NCBI GenBank assembly: GCA_050261495.1
Contig: JBLNDI010000146.1
Coordinates: forward strand, 1 to 64,000
Direction of reading: 5' to 3'
DNA length: 64,000 nt
Source: JBMNKL01 sp050261495
GTDB lineage: Bacteria > Bacillota > Clostridia > Acetivibrionales > DTU013
Positions within the stretch are counted from its first letter, which is position 1, and the number at the start of each line of letters is the position of its first letter. Position numbers and translations under genes: made by a program. Shown here in pieces: positions 63,058-64,000 of this stretch. Below the pieces are notes generated by a model. It did no database searches. It saw only the letters and a program-made list of their open reading frames with translations, and was not told the DNA's origin.

Positions 63058-63744
63058 TCATTTTAGTTTATTATTCTTCACTTTTTCCATAAATTCATAC
63101 CACCAATCCTGGTTGACAATCGTTCCAAGATCGCTTCCCAGGTGCGATGCGTCACCCTCGACAACTGGGAAAAACCTGCCGTCCTCATAATCAATTATGG
63201 TTATCGCGGTATTGTCGCACCACGCTATATTAATCATCTCTTCAAGCGTACATTCCCTGAAACGGCAAAGCATTGCCCTTATTGCCGTTCCATGCGTGAC
63301 AATCAGGATATTCTTTCCTTCATTCCGGCCAATAATCCACATTACTTCCTGCAGAAGCCTGTTCTGAAACTCTTCCATTGATTCGCCGTTCGGCATCCTG
63401 TGTTCGTACGGACGGTTTTCCCAGATTTCGTATTCTTCAGGCCACCGTTTTTGCAATTCATCCCACGGGACATCCTCCCAATCCCCGCCGTTTATTTCCT
63501 TCAGGCGGTCCGAGGCAATTACCGGGAGATTCAATGCTTCCGATATATAGGAAGCTGTCTGAATTGTTCTCTTCAGGCTGCTGGAATAAATAACGTCAAT
63601 GTTCATTGACTTTAACCGTTCAGCCACACGCTTTGCCTGGAGATGTCCTTTCTCGGTAATGCCGGAATCAGTCCATCCGTGGAACCTCCTGTTTTTATTT
63701 CCTTCCGCCTCCGCATGACGTACAAAAATAAGCCTGGTTTTCAT
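63058..63744 (-). CDS. histidine phosphatase (phosphoglycerate mutase-like) protein
   Basis: Histidine phosphatase family protein of 228 residues. The catalytic RHA motif is in LIFVRHAEAEGNKNRRFHGW, and the second His is in ILIVTHGTAIRAMLCRF near residue 152. Sizes and motifs fit the cobalamin/alpha-ribazole phosphatase and PhoE-like branch more than true glycolytic mutase. It is between pyrD and the PRTase-like gene on the same strand. Substrate unknown. Confidence 0.88.
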   Translation of the reverse strand: MKTRLIFVRHAEAEGNKNRRFHGWTDSGITEKGHLQAKRVAERLKSMNIDVIYSSSLKRTIQTASYISEALNLPVIASDRLKEINGGDWEDVPWDELQKRWPEEYEIWENRPYEHRMPNGESMEEFQNRLLQEVMWIIGRNEGKNILIVTHGTAIRAMLCRFRECTLEEMINIAWCDNTAITIIDYEDGRFFPVVEGDASHLGSDLGTIVNQDWWYEFMEKVKNNKLK

Positions 63745-63769
63745 CTTTACTACCTTTCTGTTGCTGCGA

Positions 63770-64000
63770 TTATTCGTTCAGTTCAAGTTTGCCGGTCAAA
63801 TCGGCAATCCGACTCATCTTATTTTTTATCATGTATTCCTTTATACCATCGATTACCCTTATGAAAACATCAGGATAAACCAGCCCTGCCGTTCCGACCA
63901 TTACTGCGGAAGCGCCCGCAAGCATGAACTCAACCGCGTCGCTGCCGCTTGATATTCCGCCCATGCCGATTATGGGTATTTTAACCGCCTGGGCTGCCTC
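63770..64000 (-). CDS. pyrD: dihydroorotate dehydrogenase, C-terminal part (cut by window edge)
   Basis: The last 76 residues of a dihydroorotate dehydrogenase, with the N-terminus beyond the window. FMN-phosphate-binding segments IPIIGMGGISSGSDAVEFM and AGASAVMVGTAGLVYPD are characteristic of the class 1B (PyrDB) enzyme. It heads the minus-strand group with the histidine phosphatase and the PRTase-like protein. Pyrimidine synthesis genes are probably outside the window. Confidence 0.9.
   Translation of the reverse strand, partial: EAAQAVKIPIIGMGGISSGSDAVEFMLAGASAVMVGTAGLVYPDVFIRVIDGIKEYMIKNKMSRIADLTGKLELNE

Noticed and set aside
1..64000. CRISPR arrays, prophage, rRNA and tRNA genes
   Set aside because: No regularly spaced direct repeats, phage structural genes or tRNA/rRNA-like sequences were recognised by eye; a tRNA or covariance search would be needed to exclude small RNA genes fully.

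Overview
The window reads as chromosome of a Gram-positive anaerobe of the class Clostridia, probably near Acetivibrio/Ruminiclostridium. This is inferred from the rpsP-khpA-rimM-trmD and rbgA-rnhB-ylqG-ylqH-yraN gene orders, a SigI/RsgI pair, isc-mnmA and nifZ-thiI sulfur loci, lexA/yneA, and strong GGAGG ribosome binding sites with TTGACA/TATAAT promoters. No rRNA or tRNA gene was recognised, so the placement is only approximate.

Layout. 1-1932: ribosome maturation operon (rpsP, khpA, rimM, trmD). 2022-15134: an accessory carbohydrate block sitting between trmD and rplS. It holds two cupins, a LacI regulator with three copies of one palindromic operator, a ribose-type ABC importer, and a catabolic operon (cyclase-family hydrolase, metallo-beta-lactamase-fold hydrolase, two short-chain dehydrogenases, a split transketolase and a CoA-acylating semialdehyde dehydrogenase of the MmsA/IolA type). 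No kinase, aldolase or isomerase is present. 15163-15331: nested inverted repeats resembling a small non-autonomous element. 15380-22434: rplS with its own promoter, rbgA, rnhB, FliK-like and FlhB-like homologues, yraN, a dipeptidase and an aminotransferase. 22548-23255: an IS200-type element. 23422-29100: GntR regulator, ATP-grasp ligase plus lysine 2,3-aminomutase-like radical SAM pair, a tyrosine recombinase and an LCP protein.

29121-45111 is mostly on the minus strand: M18 aminopeptidase, the iscR-iscS-iscU-mnmA sulfur operon with a likely IscR site, LarA-family protein, rarA, glyA behind a single-aptamer glycine riboswitch, a HypE-like protein, a DUF2225 protein, a VanW protein, and nifZ-thiI. 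A PHP phosphatase at 30760 is the one plus-strand gene in this part. 45318-51847 (plus strand) is an envelope block: secreted copper-amine-oxidase-N-like protein, SigI/RsgI, an SLH-GH18 protein and an O-mannosyltransferase-like membrane protein with TPRs. 51996-60697 is DNA repair and RNA modification: yneA and lexA sharing a three-box SOS promoter, hfq, miaA, mutL, mutS, miaB. 60804-64000 holds a GH3 lipoprotein, a phosphoribosyltransferase-like protein, a histidine phosphatase and the 3' end of pyrD.

The best candidate for undescribed biology is the non-phosphorylative catabolic operon at 4498-15134. The sequence suggests that an imported polyol, cyclitol or branched sugar is oxidised, hydrolysed, cleaved by transketolase and finished as an acyl-CoA. 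The substrate cannot be read from sequence. The ATP-grasp/aminomutase pair is the second candidate.
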